A stretch of 33,530 bases of DNA from Acidobacteriota bacterium (GTDB lineage: Bacteria > Acidobacteriota > Blastocatellia > Pyrinomonadales > Pyrinomonadaceae). Shown here piece after piece: positions 8,777 to 14,816 of this stretch. Every line of letters starts with the position of its first letter. The stretch's first letter is position 1. The notes under the pieces were generated by a model that saw nothing but the letters and a program-made list of their open reading frames with translations, had not been told where the DNA came from and searched no databases. The translations under genes and the position numbers were made by a program. Location of the stretch: assembly GCA_003222975.1 (NCBI GenBank), contig QHXN01000056.1, positions 1-33,530 of the forward strand, read 5' to 3'.

Positions 8777-8862
8777 TGGACGCCGTGCACGAGCAAATCT
8801 TACACATGGCCGACATGCTCAGCGCAGGCATCATCAGCCAGTACCCGGCAAAGTTCAAGTAG
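8777..8862 (+). pseudogene. Possible C-terminal gene fragment (HEQILHMADMLSAGII...)
   Basis: A short open stretch reading VDAVHEQILHMADMLSAG followed by IISQYPAKFK and a stop. It looks like the amphipathic end of a larger protein. The frame has a possible GTG start at 8777 but only 28 codons, and it runs back into the transaldolase gene in another frame. I have a weak impression of similar endings in small conserved bacterial proteins but cannot name the family. It is probably a remnant, since the neighbouring 400 bases hold other broken pieces. Confidence 0.35.
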
Positions 8863-8985
8863 CGCGAGCAGCCGGCGGGAGACGGATTTTGTCGAGCGCA
8901 CACAGCCGAGCATCCGATGATGGGTAACGTGTGTACGTCGGCGAAGTCGTCATGGCGCGGGCTTGAAAGGCCCGGCGGCCCTCAC

Positions 8986-9079
8986 GGGCTGAAGTTTACG
9001 TTAGGGGAAATGCGTGAACTTTCAGTCTCCCCTTCGGGCGGGAGGTCGCGACTCTGGCGGCGTCCTCCCGCCCGAAGGG
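8986..9079. repeat. Two adjacent strong hairpins (repeat-like element)
   Basis: First stem: CTGAAGTTTACG (8989-9000) pairs with CGTGAACTTTCAG (9013-9025), with one G-T pair and one bulge; the loop is 9001-9012, and G-T pairs extend it outward to about 8986. Second stem: CCCTTCGGGCGGGAGG (9030-9045) and CCTCCCGCCCGAAGGG (9064-9079) are perfect 16-bp complements, and CGC/GCG inside extends the stem after one mismatch. Two such stems in series with no coding role resemble a dispersed intergenic repeat or a small non-autonomous element. They sit exactly between two gene fragments. Confidence 0.6.
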
Positions 9080-9080
9080 C

Positions 9081-9301
9081 TATACTCGACTCCTGCACGA
9101 AGACCTGAACGAAGCTACAAGGATGGCCCTCTGCGCGAGATGATTGACTTCCTCGTGACCGAGAAGCGCCTGACGCGCGACGAGGCGTACATGCTCTCAA
9201 GCGTCGCCGCCGATTTGCAGATCACGCAACTCGTTGACGGCAACAAAGGCGTGCACGCGATGATCCCGAAGGCGGTCTTCGTCTCGCCTCCGCGCAAATA
9301 G
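9081..9301 (+). pseudogene. Acetamidase/formamidase 3' remnant
   Basis: From about 9130 the frame reads REMIDFLVTEKRLTRDEAYM then LSSVAADLQITQLVDGNKGV and HAMIPKAVF before stopping at 9301. This closely resembles the C-terminal end of acetamidase/formamidase family enzymes, where a helix EMIDYLVEE-GL-REDAY is followed by SVAVDL-I-QVVD. Those enzymes are about 300-400 aa and hydrolyse formamide or acetamide; only about 57 residues remain. The upstream frame is built from the hairpin element, so the 5' part is lost. A translated short protein is possible (an ATG lies at 9014) but it would lack the active site. Confidence 0.7.
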
Positions 9302-9384
9302 GTCGCGGGCTTTTCGCCGCGCCGGGAGAAGAACGGGAAAGCTCCGGTTCGCCGGAAACAAGTCTGCTCGGAAAGGGGATGAGA

Positions 9385-10500
9385 ATGCACGTCAGACGAG
9401 TTCTTTTCTTGTTGCTGCTGCTGTGTGCCGCCTGTCAGGCCGTCTTGGCGCAAACCGGCGTCGGCGCGACTCAAAGACCGGCGCGGCCCGACTATCCTTC
9501 GCCCGTCGAGGGTGATTTCGTCATCCGCGACTTTCATTTCCGAAGCGGCGAGAGCCTGCCGGAACTGAAACTGCACTACGCGACGATTGGGACTCCCGCG
9601 CGCGACCAGGCTGGCGTCGTCCGCAACGCCGTCCTCGTCATGCACGGGACGGGCGGCGCGGGCACACAGTTCCTCACGCCGCAGTTCGCGGGCGTGCTCT
9701 TCGGGCCGGGGCAACTCCTCGACGCGACGCGCTTCTTCATCGTCCTGCCGGACGGCATCGGCCACGGCAAGTCGAGCAAACCCTCCGACGGCCTGCGCGC
9801 GCGCTTCCCCCGTTACACCTACGACGACATGGTCGCGGCGCAGTACCGTCTGCTCACCGAGAAGCTCAACGTTAACCATCTGCGCCTCGTGATGGGCACT
9901 TCGATGGGCGGGATGCAGACGTGGGTCTGGGGCGAGACCTACCCGGACTTCATGGACGCGCTGATGCCGCTGGCGAGCCTGCCCGTCGAGATCGCGGGCC
10001 GGAACCGCGTCATGCGCCGCATGATCATGGACGCGATACGCGACGACCCGGCGTGGATGGGTGGAGAGTACAAGAACGAGCCGCAAGAGGGGTTGAGATC
10101 GGCGCTCAACATACTCTTGCTCATGGGCAGCAGCCCCTTGCAGTGGCAGAAGGCTGCGCCGACGCGCGAGGCGGCGGACAGGTTTTACGCGGAGCGGTTG
10201 AAAGCGCAACTGGCGCACACCGACGCCAACGATATGCTCTACCAGTTCGACGCCTCGCGTGAGTACAACCCCGCGCCCAAACTGGAAACGATCAAAGCTC
10301 CGCTCGTCGCCGTCAACTCGGCGGATGACCTCATCAACCCGCCGGAGCTTGGGCTGATGGAGCGGGGGGTCAAGCGCGTGAAGCGGGGCCGCTACGTTTT
10401 GATCCCGACCAGCGACCAGACGCGCGGGCACGGCACGCATTCGCTGCCCGCCATCTGGCAGCAACATCTGGCGGCGCTCCTCGAAGAGTCGAAGCCTTAG
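9385..10500 (+). CDS. Exported alpha/beta hydrolase, MetX-like (homoserine O-acetyltransferase fold)
   Basis: About 371 aa with an N-terminal signal peptide (MHVRRVLFLLLLLCAAC, cleavage near VLA-Q). The hydrolase domain shows HGTGGAG for the oxyanion region, the nucleophile elbow GTSMGG (Ser near residue 173), the acid in NSADDLINPPE (Asp314/315) and His in RGHGTHS near the end. This order and the insert before the acid match the MetX family, but the export signal means it is not a cytoplasmic methionine enzyme; such exported relatives are usually annotated only as alpha/beta hydrolases. Start set at 9385 because GGAAAGGGG ends 6 nt before it; the ATG two codons earlier abuts that site. Substrate unknown. 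Confidence 0.85.
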   Translation: MHVRRVLFLLLLLCAACQAVLAQTGVGATQRPARPDYPSPVEGDFVIRDFHFRSGESLPELKLHYATIGTPARDQAGVVRNAVLVMHGTGGAGTQFLTPQFAGVLFGPGQLLDATRFFIVLPDGIGHGKSSKPSDGLRARFPRYTYDDMVAAQYRLLTEKLNVNHLRLVMGTSMGGMQTWVWGETYPDFMDALMPLASLPVEIAGRNRVMRRMIMDAIRDDPAWMGGEYKNEPQEGLRSALNILLLMGSSPLQWQKAAPTREAADRFYAERLKAQLAHTDANDMLYQFDASREYNPAPKLETIKAPLVAVNSADDLINPPELGLMERGVKRVKRGRYVLIPTSDQTRGHGTHSLPAIWQQHLAALLEESKP

Positions 10501-10565
10501 CGCTCTCGACCCATCAGATTGCTGTCGGAAATCTCGCTGAAAAGAACTCGGCTGTTGTTGATTCT

Positions 10566-10697
10566 ATGCGCGATCGTAAACTCGTTCAGGCGAGCGATAC
10601 AAGAAAGGCTTCGGCGGTACTTATCCTAAGCGTCGTGCTGCTCATTTTACCCTCAGCCAGTTCGCTCCCTAGTGATGAGGACTTCGTGCAACGGTAA
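10566..10697 (+). CDS. Possible small signal-peptide-like ORF
   Basis: In the 263-nt gap after the hydrolase, a 43-codon frame runs from ATG to TAA. It encodes a basic start (MRDRK), a hydrophobic core (AVLILSVVLLILP) and an SASSLPSDED region resembling a signal-peptidase site. There is no clear ribosome site. It could be a tiny exported peptide or the 5' end of a lost exported protein. The rest of the gap shows nothing further. Confidence 0.3.
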   Translation: MRDRKLVQASDTRKASAVLILSVVLLILPSASSLPSDEDFVQR

Positions 10698-10763
10698 GTC
10701 TAAGAGGTCTGGAGCGGCGCGTGAGAGTTGTCAAACCGATGGTCGTAGGTTAAAACAACAGGC

Positions 10764-11231
10764 ATGTTCAGCCCGCTTCCAAAAATCATGATGATTGTCC
10801 TCGCCGTCCCGCTCGTGCTAACTTTCCTCGCCGGGGACTGTGCCCATCACAAGCGGGGCGGCGGCGGTCAAGTTTCCGAGACGAACGGCGATATGGAAGG
10901 CGCGCGCACGGGCACTTGGGGCGGGGAGCACATCAGCCTGGAGGTCACCGCGCAGGGCGGCCAGGTCGAGTACGATTGCGCCCATGGGACTATAGACCAG
11001 AAGATAGTTTCCGACGCACGAGGGCGCTTCGACCTCCGCGGCACGCACGTCAGGGAACACGGCGGGCCTGTCCGCAAGGATGAAACCGCGGACAGCCACC
11101 CGGCCCGGTTCGCCGGTCAAATTAAAGGCGACACGATGACGCTCACCGTCACCGAGAGCGATACCAAAGAACTCGTCGGGACGTTCACACTGGTTTACGG
11201 TCAAAGACCCCACCTAATGAAATGCAGATGA
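10764..11231 (+). CDS. Small exported hypothetical protein
   Basis: 155 aa with a signal peptide (hydrophobic MIVLAVPLVLTFLAG) ahead of a Gly-rich stretch and a beta-rich domain starting TGTWGGEHISLEV, with CAHGTIDQ near residue 73. The pattern G-TWGG-HI-LEVT...DCAHGTI recurs in uncharacterised secreted proteins of soil bacteria, but I know no function for it. The DC after LAG is one residue off a lipobox, so lipid attachment is unlikely. The ATG at 10788 would shorten the n-region; ribosome sites are weak at both. It converges on the large secreted protein across a bidirectional terminator. Confidence 0.6.
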   Translation: MFSPLPKIMMIVLAVPLVLTFLAGDCAHHKRGGGGQVSETNGDMEGARTGTWGGEHISLEVTAQGGQVEYDCAHGTIDQKIVSDARGRFDLRGTHVREHGGPVRKDETADSHPARFAGQIKGDTMTLTVTESDTKELVGTFTLVYGQRPHLMKCR

Positions 11232-11264
11232 ATCCCGCCGCCGTCTTTGCTGTTAACTCGCGCC

Positions 11265-11313
11265 GCGAGAAACTAAACCGTCTTTAATCGCGAGAAATTA
11301 AACCGTCTGTAAT
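11265..11313. repeat. Imperfect tandem duplication of a 24/25-bp unit
   Basis: Two abutting units, 11265-11288 and 11289-11313, both begin CGCGAGAAA and continue (C/T)TAA(A)CCGTCT(T/G)TAAT. They differ by two substitutions and one inserted A. They lie between two convergent genes just before the terminator and look like a small slippage duplication. Confidence 0.7.
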
Positions 11314-11321
11314 TTAGAGAA

Positions 11322-11357
11322 AGAAAGGCCGCCTGAATTATTCCAGGCGGCCTTTCT
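11322..11357. terminator. Bidirectional rho-independent terminator
   Basis: A perfect 14-bp stem AGAAAGGCCGCCTG (11322-11335) with CAGGCGGCCTTTCT (11344-11357) around an 8-base loop. The GC core is flanked by AAA on one side and TTT on the other, so each strand ends with a U-rich arm. It lies between the stops of two convergent genes (11231 and 11382) and can serve both. Confidence 0.85.
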
Positions 11358-11381
11358 GCTAGCGATGTGAAAGCCCGAACC

Positions 11382-13634
11382 CTACTGGCAGGTCTGGAGC
11401 TTGAACGAGGCGATGCGCGTGCTCCAGTTGAACGTCCCGCTGGTCTTCAGGTACTCGGTTGTGTACCAGAAGGTGCAGTCGTCAACCGGGTCAACGGTCA
11501 ACGCGCTGTAATCGCCCCAGCGGCTGAGCGTCGCCGTCTGCGAGCCGGTGCCGGTGATGATGCTGGACTCTGCGCCCAGCGTGCCAGCGGGGTCTCCCGG
11601 CGCGCGCGTCGTGAACCGGATGGACGGGTTCAAGCTACTGCCTGAGACGCTGTAGCCGACGGCGATGTTGCCGACCTTGTCCATCGCGATGGAACCCATC
11701 CAGCGGCTGTTCGAGTCAACGGCGTAAGTGCCTTGCTGGAAGACGCTCGGCGTCCCGCCCGAAATGCGTAGCTCGTACCACCTGACGCCCGACGCGGGGC
11801 CGGTGCCCGGCGTCACCGAGTGGTTGACGACCATCGCCTCGTGGCCGTCGGCGAAATGACGGTAGGCGAGGCGGTACATCAGACGGTCGCCGAGCGAGTC
11901 GAGCTTCTGCGTCGTGCCCGACTGCGGGATGCACGTCCCGCCGCTGCACGCCTCGCTGAAGGCCGCGACCGCAAGGTTCGTCGGTCCCATCAGCGTCGAG
12001 TTGGCAGGCGTCGCGAAGTCCGCGTGCAGCTTCCAGACGTTGAGCGAGTTCGCGCCGAAGTTGACGAAGTATTCGGGCGATCCGGCGGGCGGCGCGGTCG
12101 TGCCGTCAATGTCGGCGGGCAAGACGCCCCCGAAGCTGGAACTCAACTGGAAGCACTGCTCGGCGGCTGGCTGGCCGGTGAGCATCTTCGCGCGGTCGTA
12201 GGCGCACAGGCGCGCGCCCGTGAAGGTGTTGCCCGCGAACATATTGTAGGTCGCGTAGTAGCCGTCGGCCCACACGCCGAACTTCGGATAGTCGTTGAAG
12301 TTCGGCTCCCTGTACGCGTAGACGTTGTAAGCGCCCGTCGCGTCGGAGGTCTGCGAGACGGCGATGCACTGGTAGAACCCATTGGTCGTGCCGTTGGTGA
12401 CGGAGAACTGTGTCAGCACCCAGCGGTTGTTCGCCTTGTCGTACTGCGCGATGGGATCGCCGTCGTTGTTGACGGCGCACGGGTGCGTCGCGCCGAGTGC
12501 CTGGAACAACTGGTTGCCGTTCGTCGGGCCTGAGAGACGCGCGCCCGTGGTCTTGTCATAGACGGCGAACGCCTCGTTGACCCACTGCACGTACTGCGTC
12601 GCGCCGACCGCGCCGTTCGTGTCGGGCGGAGCGGCGTTCGGCGTATAGCCCCCGCCGTTGCCGAGGCCGTCGAAGTTCAGGAGCGCCGAAGGAGCGGGAG
12701 TTGGCGTCGGCGTCGGGTTGGGCGTCGGAGTCGGCGACGGTGCTGGTGTAGGCGTGGGCGTCGGCGTCGGCGTGCCCGTCGTGGCGTTCAAGGCGAAGTC
12801 GTCCACCACGAAAGAGGTTTGCAGCGACGAGTCCTCGGTGGCCGTCAGATAGACCTTGACGGTCTGACCTTGAAAAGACGAAACGTCGAAGGAGACTTGC
12901 CTATACCCCGCGGCCTTGTTGAGATTGGAGTAAGTCGCGAGAGTCGCGAGAACCGTGTTCGAGGTGCTGCGTATCTGAACCTGAAGCCTGTCGAAGGCGG
13001 TCGTCGTCGTGGTCTCCGCCGTGTCAATGTGGAGCCAGAAGGTGAGCGTCGCCGTCGCGCCCGAAGGGATCGAGACCTGCTGCGAGAGCGTGTCGGTGTG
13101 CGTCGTGCCGTAGCCGTCGAGCCAAGCCTTCCACGCGCCCGAATGCGGCGCTTCGCCCGTCGAGCTGTCAATCACTCCGGCGGTCGGAACCCAAGGCGCG
13201 GGGTTGGCCGAGCCGTTTTCGAAGCCGGGGTTGCCGAGCAACTGCGTGGTGGCGTTCGGTGACGGGCTGTCCTGTGAAGGGGCCGGCGCGGGAGCCGGCA
13301 TCATGAGGGGCGTGATCGAAACATCGGGGACGGAGGTCTGGACTACGGGGTCAATCGTGTAACCGAGGCGGGTAAGTCCGTCGGGGTTGAAGACGTTGCG
13401 GTAATCCTTGTCCGGTGAGAGGTGCTTGCCCTTGTCCTTCCCCCTCGCCATGTGCCGGACGTGGTCGGACACGGCGTTCTGGCCGATCTGAACTTCCGGC
13501 CCGTACTGAACTGACTCCTGACCTCTCTGAGATGGGGCGACCGCCGGCGGAGATTTTTTACCGCTCACGAGCGCGGGCCGGAACGCCGCCGCGCACAGGA
13601 CGGTGATGATAAATAAGGCGAAGACTTTCTTCAT
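11382..13634 (-). CDS. Large secreted two-domain protein with Pro/Thr linker
   Basis: 750 aa. The start at 13634 gives a signal peptide (MKKVFALFIITVLCAAAF) and has GGAGGG just upstream; the frame stays open for 45 more codons without a better start. Domains: a variable N-terminal region (about 25-125), a jelly-roll, carbohydrate-binding-like domain (about 131-285, beginning LLGNPGFENG and ending VVDDFALNAT), and a TPTP/PSPT repeat linker (about 286-316). The C-terminal domain of about 430 residues runs from NFDGLGNGGGY to the end, with recurring beta-strand and WxGS/YSAL motifs suggestive of a propeller or lectin-like fold. Cysteines occur in pairs (CAVNND...CIAV, CSGGTC). No catalytic signature is seen. 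Probably an extracellular binding or surface protein. Confidence 0.75.
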   Translation of the reverse strand: MKKVFALFIITVLCAAAFRPALVSGKKSPPAVAPSQRGQESVQYGPEVQIGQNAVSDHVRHMARGKDKGKHLSPDKDYRNVFNPDGLTRLGYTIDPVVQTSVPDVSITPLMMPAPAPAPSQDSPSPNATTQLLGNPGFENGSANPAPWVPTAGVIDSSTGEAPHSGAWKAWLDGYGTTHTDTLSQQVSIPSGATATLTFWLHIDTAETTTTTAFDRLQVQIRSTSNTVLATLATYSNLNKAAGYRQVSFDVSSFQGQTVKVYLTATEDSSLQTSFVVDDFALNATTGTPTPTPTPTPAPSPTPTPNPTPTPTPAPSALLNFDGLGNGGGYTPNAAPPDTNGAVGATQYVQWVNEAFAVYDKTTGARLSGPTNGNQLFQALGATHPCAVNNDGDPIAQYDKANNRWVLTQFSVTNGTTNGFYQCIAVSQTSDATGAYNVYAYREPNFNDYPKFGVWADGYYATYNMFAGNTFTGARLCAYDRAKMLTGQPAAEQCFQLSSSFGGVLPADIDGTTAPPAGSPEYFVNFGANSLNVWKLHADFATPANSTLMGPTNLAVAAFSEACSGGTCIPQSGTTQKLDSLGDRLMYRLAYRHFADGHEAMVVNHSVTPGTGPASGVRWYELRISGGTPSVFQQGTYAVDSNSRWMGSIAMDKVGNIAVGYSVSGSSLNPSIRFTTRAPGDPAGTLGAESSIITGTGSQTATLSRWGDYSALTVDPVDDCTFWYTTEYLKTSGTFNWSTRIASFKLQTCQ

Positions 13635-13847
13635 GTTCCCTCCAAAGGTGTTAGGCTGCTGGTGAAGAAGGAATACCGGCGGGGGTAACCTTCCCGTGTA
13701 GGTGACAGAGGGGCGTTTTGATGAAACCGGTATCGCACAATGAGAACGATGAAGAAGGAGCGGGCGCAATGCGTCAGATTCGCGCCAGATTAATCCGCAC
13801 GTGCCTTGTTAATTAGGACGGAATCCCGGCTGAAAGTTGCCGTGAGG

Positions 13848-14321
13848 CTACGCGCAACCAGAACCGGCTGTGTTAAGCGAAAGAAACATAACACCGGGCC
13901 GCCCGCCAAGGCAACTCTCCGCGCGGCCCGCCGAGGACTTTGCGTGCGCACATAGATGGGTCGTTGCAAAAACTGCTGGAGGCGGCTCTGTCCCTAGAAC
14001 TACGTTCATGATGTTGCCCAGCGGATTGATTGCGAGGAGAACGAGCGCCAGCAAGTAACCCCAGCGTGCGCCACGCCAGAGACCCGCTGCTGCCGGTGTG
14101 CAAGCCACAGAGACGACACACATCAGAACAATCGCCCATACGCTGATGCTAGCGAATCCTTCGTGCGTCCGCGAGTTGAGTCGCTACATGGGTTCGAGAA
14201 AACTTCCAGGGAAGAGCAGCGACAGGAAAGCGATGAAGCTCATAGCCGCGCCAAAGAAGAAAAAGAGGCTCAGAGCAGTAACACCTACGGGACGAGTTTC
14301 AGATTTAGTTGCCATACTCAT
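13848..14321 (-). pseudogene. Small membrane-protein gene broken by an in-frame TAG
   Basis: Read from the ATG at 14321, the frame gives MSMATKSETRPVGVTALSLF, a membrane segment (FFFGAAMSFIAFLSLLFPGS) and FLEPM, then TAG at 14184-14186. The same frame continues RLNSRTHEGFASISVWAIVL and LWRGARWGYLLALVLLAINP, then LGNIMNVVLGTEPPPAV. In related membrane proteins I remember, the residue at the stop is Trp (EPLWRLNP), so TGG to TAG would explain it. After PPPAV the expected last membrane segment is missing and an unrelated 43-residue tail follows. Nonsense mutation plus 3' loss make an intact product unlikely; the intact family is a small multi-pass protein of unknown function. Confidence 0.65.
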
Positions 14322-14414
14322 TTGACGCCACTGAACTACAAGAAGCCGCCGGCTTTTGTCGCTTCAGAATTCACTCACCTGTTCCAACCAACTGCCCATC
14401 CGCGTCCCGGCATC

Positions 14415-14453
14415 TTTATAAAATCCTTACGAACCTTTTATGCCTTTCTTACG
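14415..14453 (+). promoter_or_regulatory. Four-unit, 11-bp-period operator array ahead of kimA riboswitch
   Basis: Hexamers TTTATA (14415), CTTACG (14426), TTTATG (14437) and CTTACG (14448) are each separated by 5 bases, giving a strict 11-bp period. The same arrangement, 32 of 39 bases identical, stands before the kdp riboswitch, and every hexamer keeps a central TTA. OmpR/PhoB-family regulators bind head-to-tail direct repeats with this period, and as I recall the E. coli KdpE site is a T-rich TTTATA-N5-TTTACA element. KdpE encoded at 18294 is the natural candidate. A TAGCAT hexamer 10 bp downstream could be a -10, but it would place the start inside the lower riboswitch stem. Confidence 0.6.
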
Positions 14454-14469
14454 CCTGGGAGTGTAGCAT

Positions 14470-14659
14470 CCCCCTCGTTGATAATTCGTCTGCCGAAGTC
14501 GCCCCGTCAACAGCAGTGAGGCGGGCGACGCGGGGGAACCAACGTCAGCCGTCATTGTCCGGCGGGCACGGGGCGAATCGCGAGAGGCCGGAGGCGTCCC
14601 GCGCGAAGGACACTTCTTCAGTCCGAGATCGTCTGCTAACCTCGCAGGCTCGAAGGGGG
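14470..14659 (+). ncRNA. c-di-AMP riboswitch (ydaO/yuaA class) controlling kimA
   Basis: The aptamer's conserved blocks appear in order: GCCGAAG (14492), GGGGGAACCAA (14532), CGGGGCGAATC (14569), a TTCAGTCCGAG block near 14617-14627, and GCTAACCTCG (14635-14644) followed by AGGC. GCC/GGC closes the core. A lower stem CCCCCTCG with CGA-A-GGGGG (one bulge) is possible, and the kdp copy has different bases that still pair there. One deviation: the usual CCCGTCAGCTAAC is ATCGTCTGCTAAC here. This RNA class binds c-di-AMP and normally turns expression off. It sits directly upstream of a KimA-type K+ importer, a known target of the class. Confidence 0.92.
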
Positions 14660-14684
14660 AGGGCGACACCGCGACCAGGCTCTG

Positions 14685-14723
14685 AAAAGGGCACGGAAGG
14701 CTTACGCGCTTCCGTGCCCTTTT
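14685..14723 (+). terminator. Riboswitch expression-platform terminator
   Basis: AAAAGGGCACGGAAG (14685-14699) pairs perfectly over 15 bp with CTTCCGTGCCCTTTT (14709-14723) around a 9-base loop, and CCTT follows. It begins about 25 bases after the aptamer and ends 93 bases before the kimA start, so it is the likely c-di-AMP-dependent attenuator. Confidence 0.9.
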
Positions 14724-14816
14724 CCTTAGCCGCCTCGGAGTCCGGCAGTCCTTCGGCGAAAGACCTTACAAGGCGGATTGCAAAGTTTGCTAGAGTGTGT
14801 TGTGGGGGCTAGCGTC

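Noticed and set aside
9115..10467. 450-codon open frame on the minus strand
   Set aside because: It lies opposite the exported hydrolase, is rich in Arg/Val/His, and has no domain; a typical antisense shadow in GC-rich DNA.
9385..10500. Annotation as homoserine O-acetyltransferase (metX)
   Set aside because: The fold and triad fit, but the signal peptide places the protein outside the cytoplasm, so a methionine-biosynthesis role is unlikely.
11820..12533. 237-codon plus-strand frame
   Set aside because: Antisense to the secreted protein, Arg/Val-rich with no recognisable motif.
12658..12852. GVGVGVG repeat frame and short tandem repeats, considered as a repeat locus or CRISPR-like array
   Set aside because: It is the reverse strand of the TPTP/PSPT linker codons of the secreted protein; no spacer-repeat organisation.
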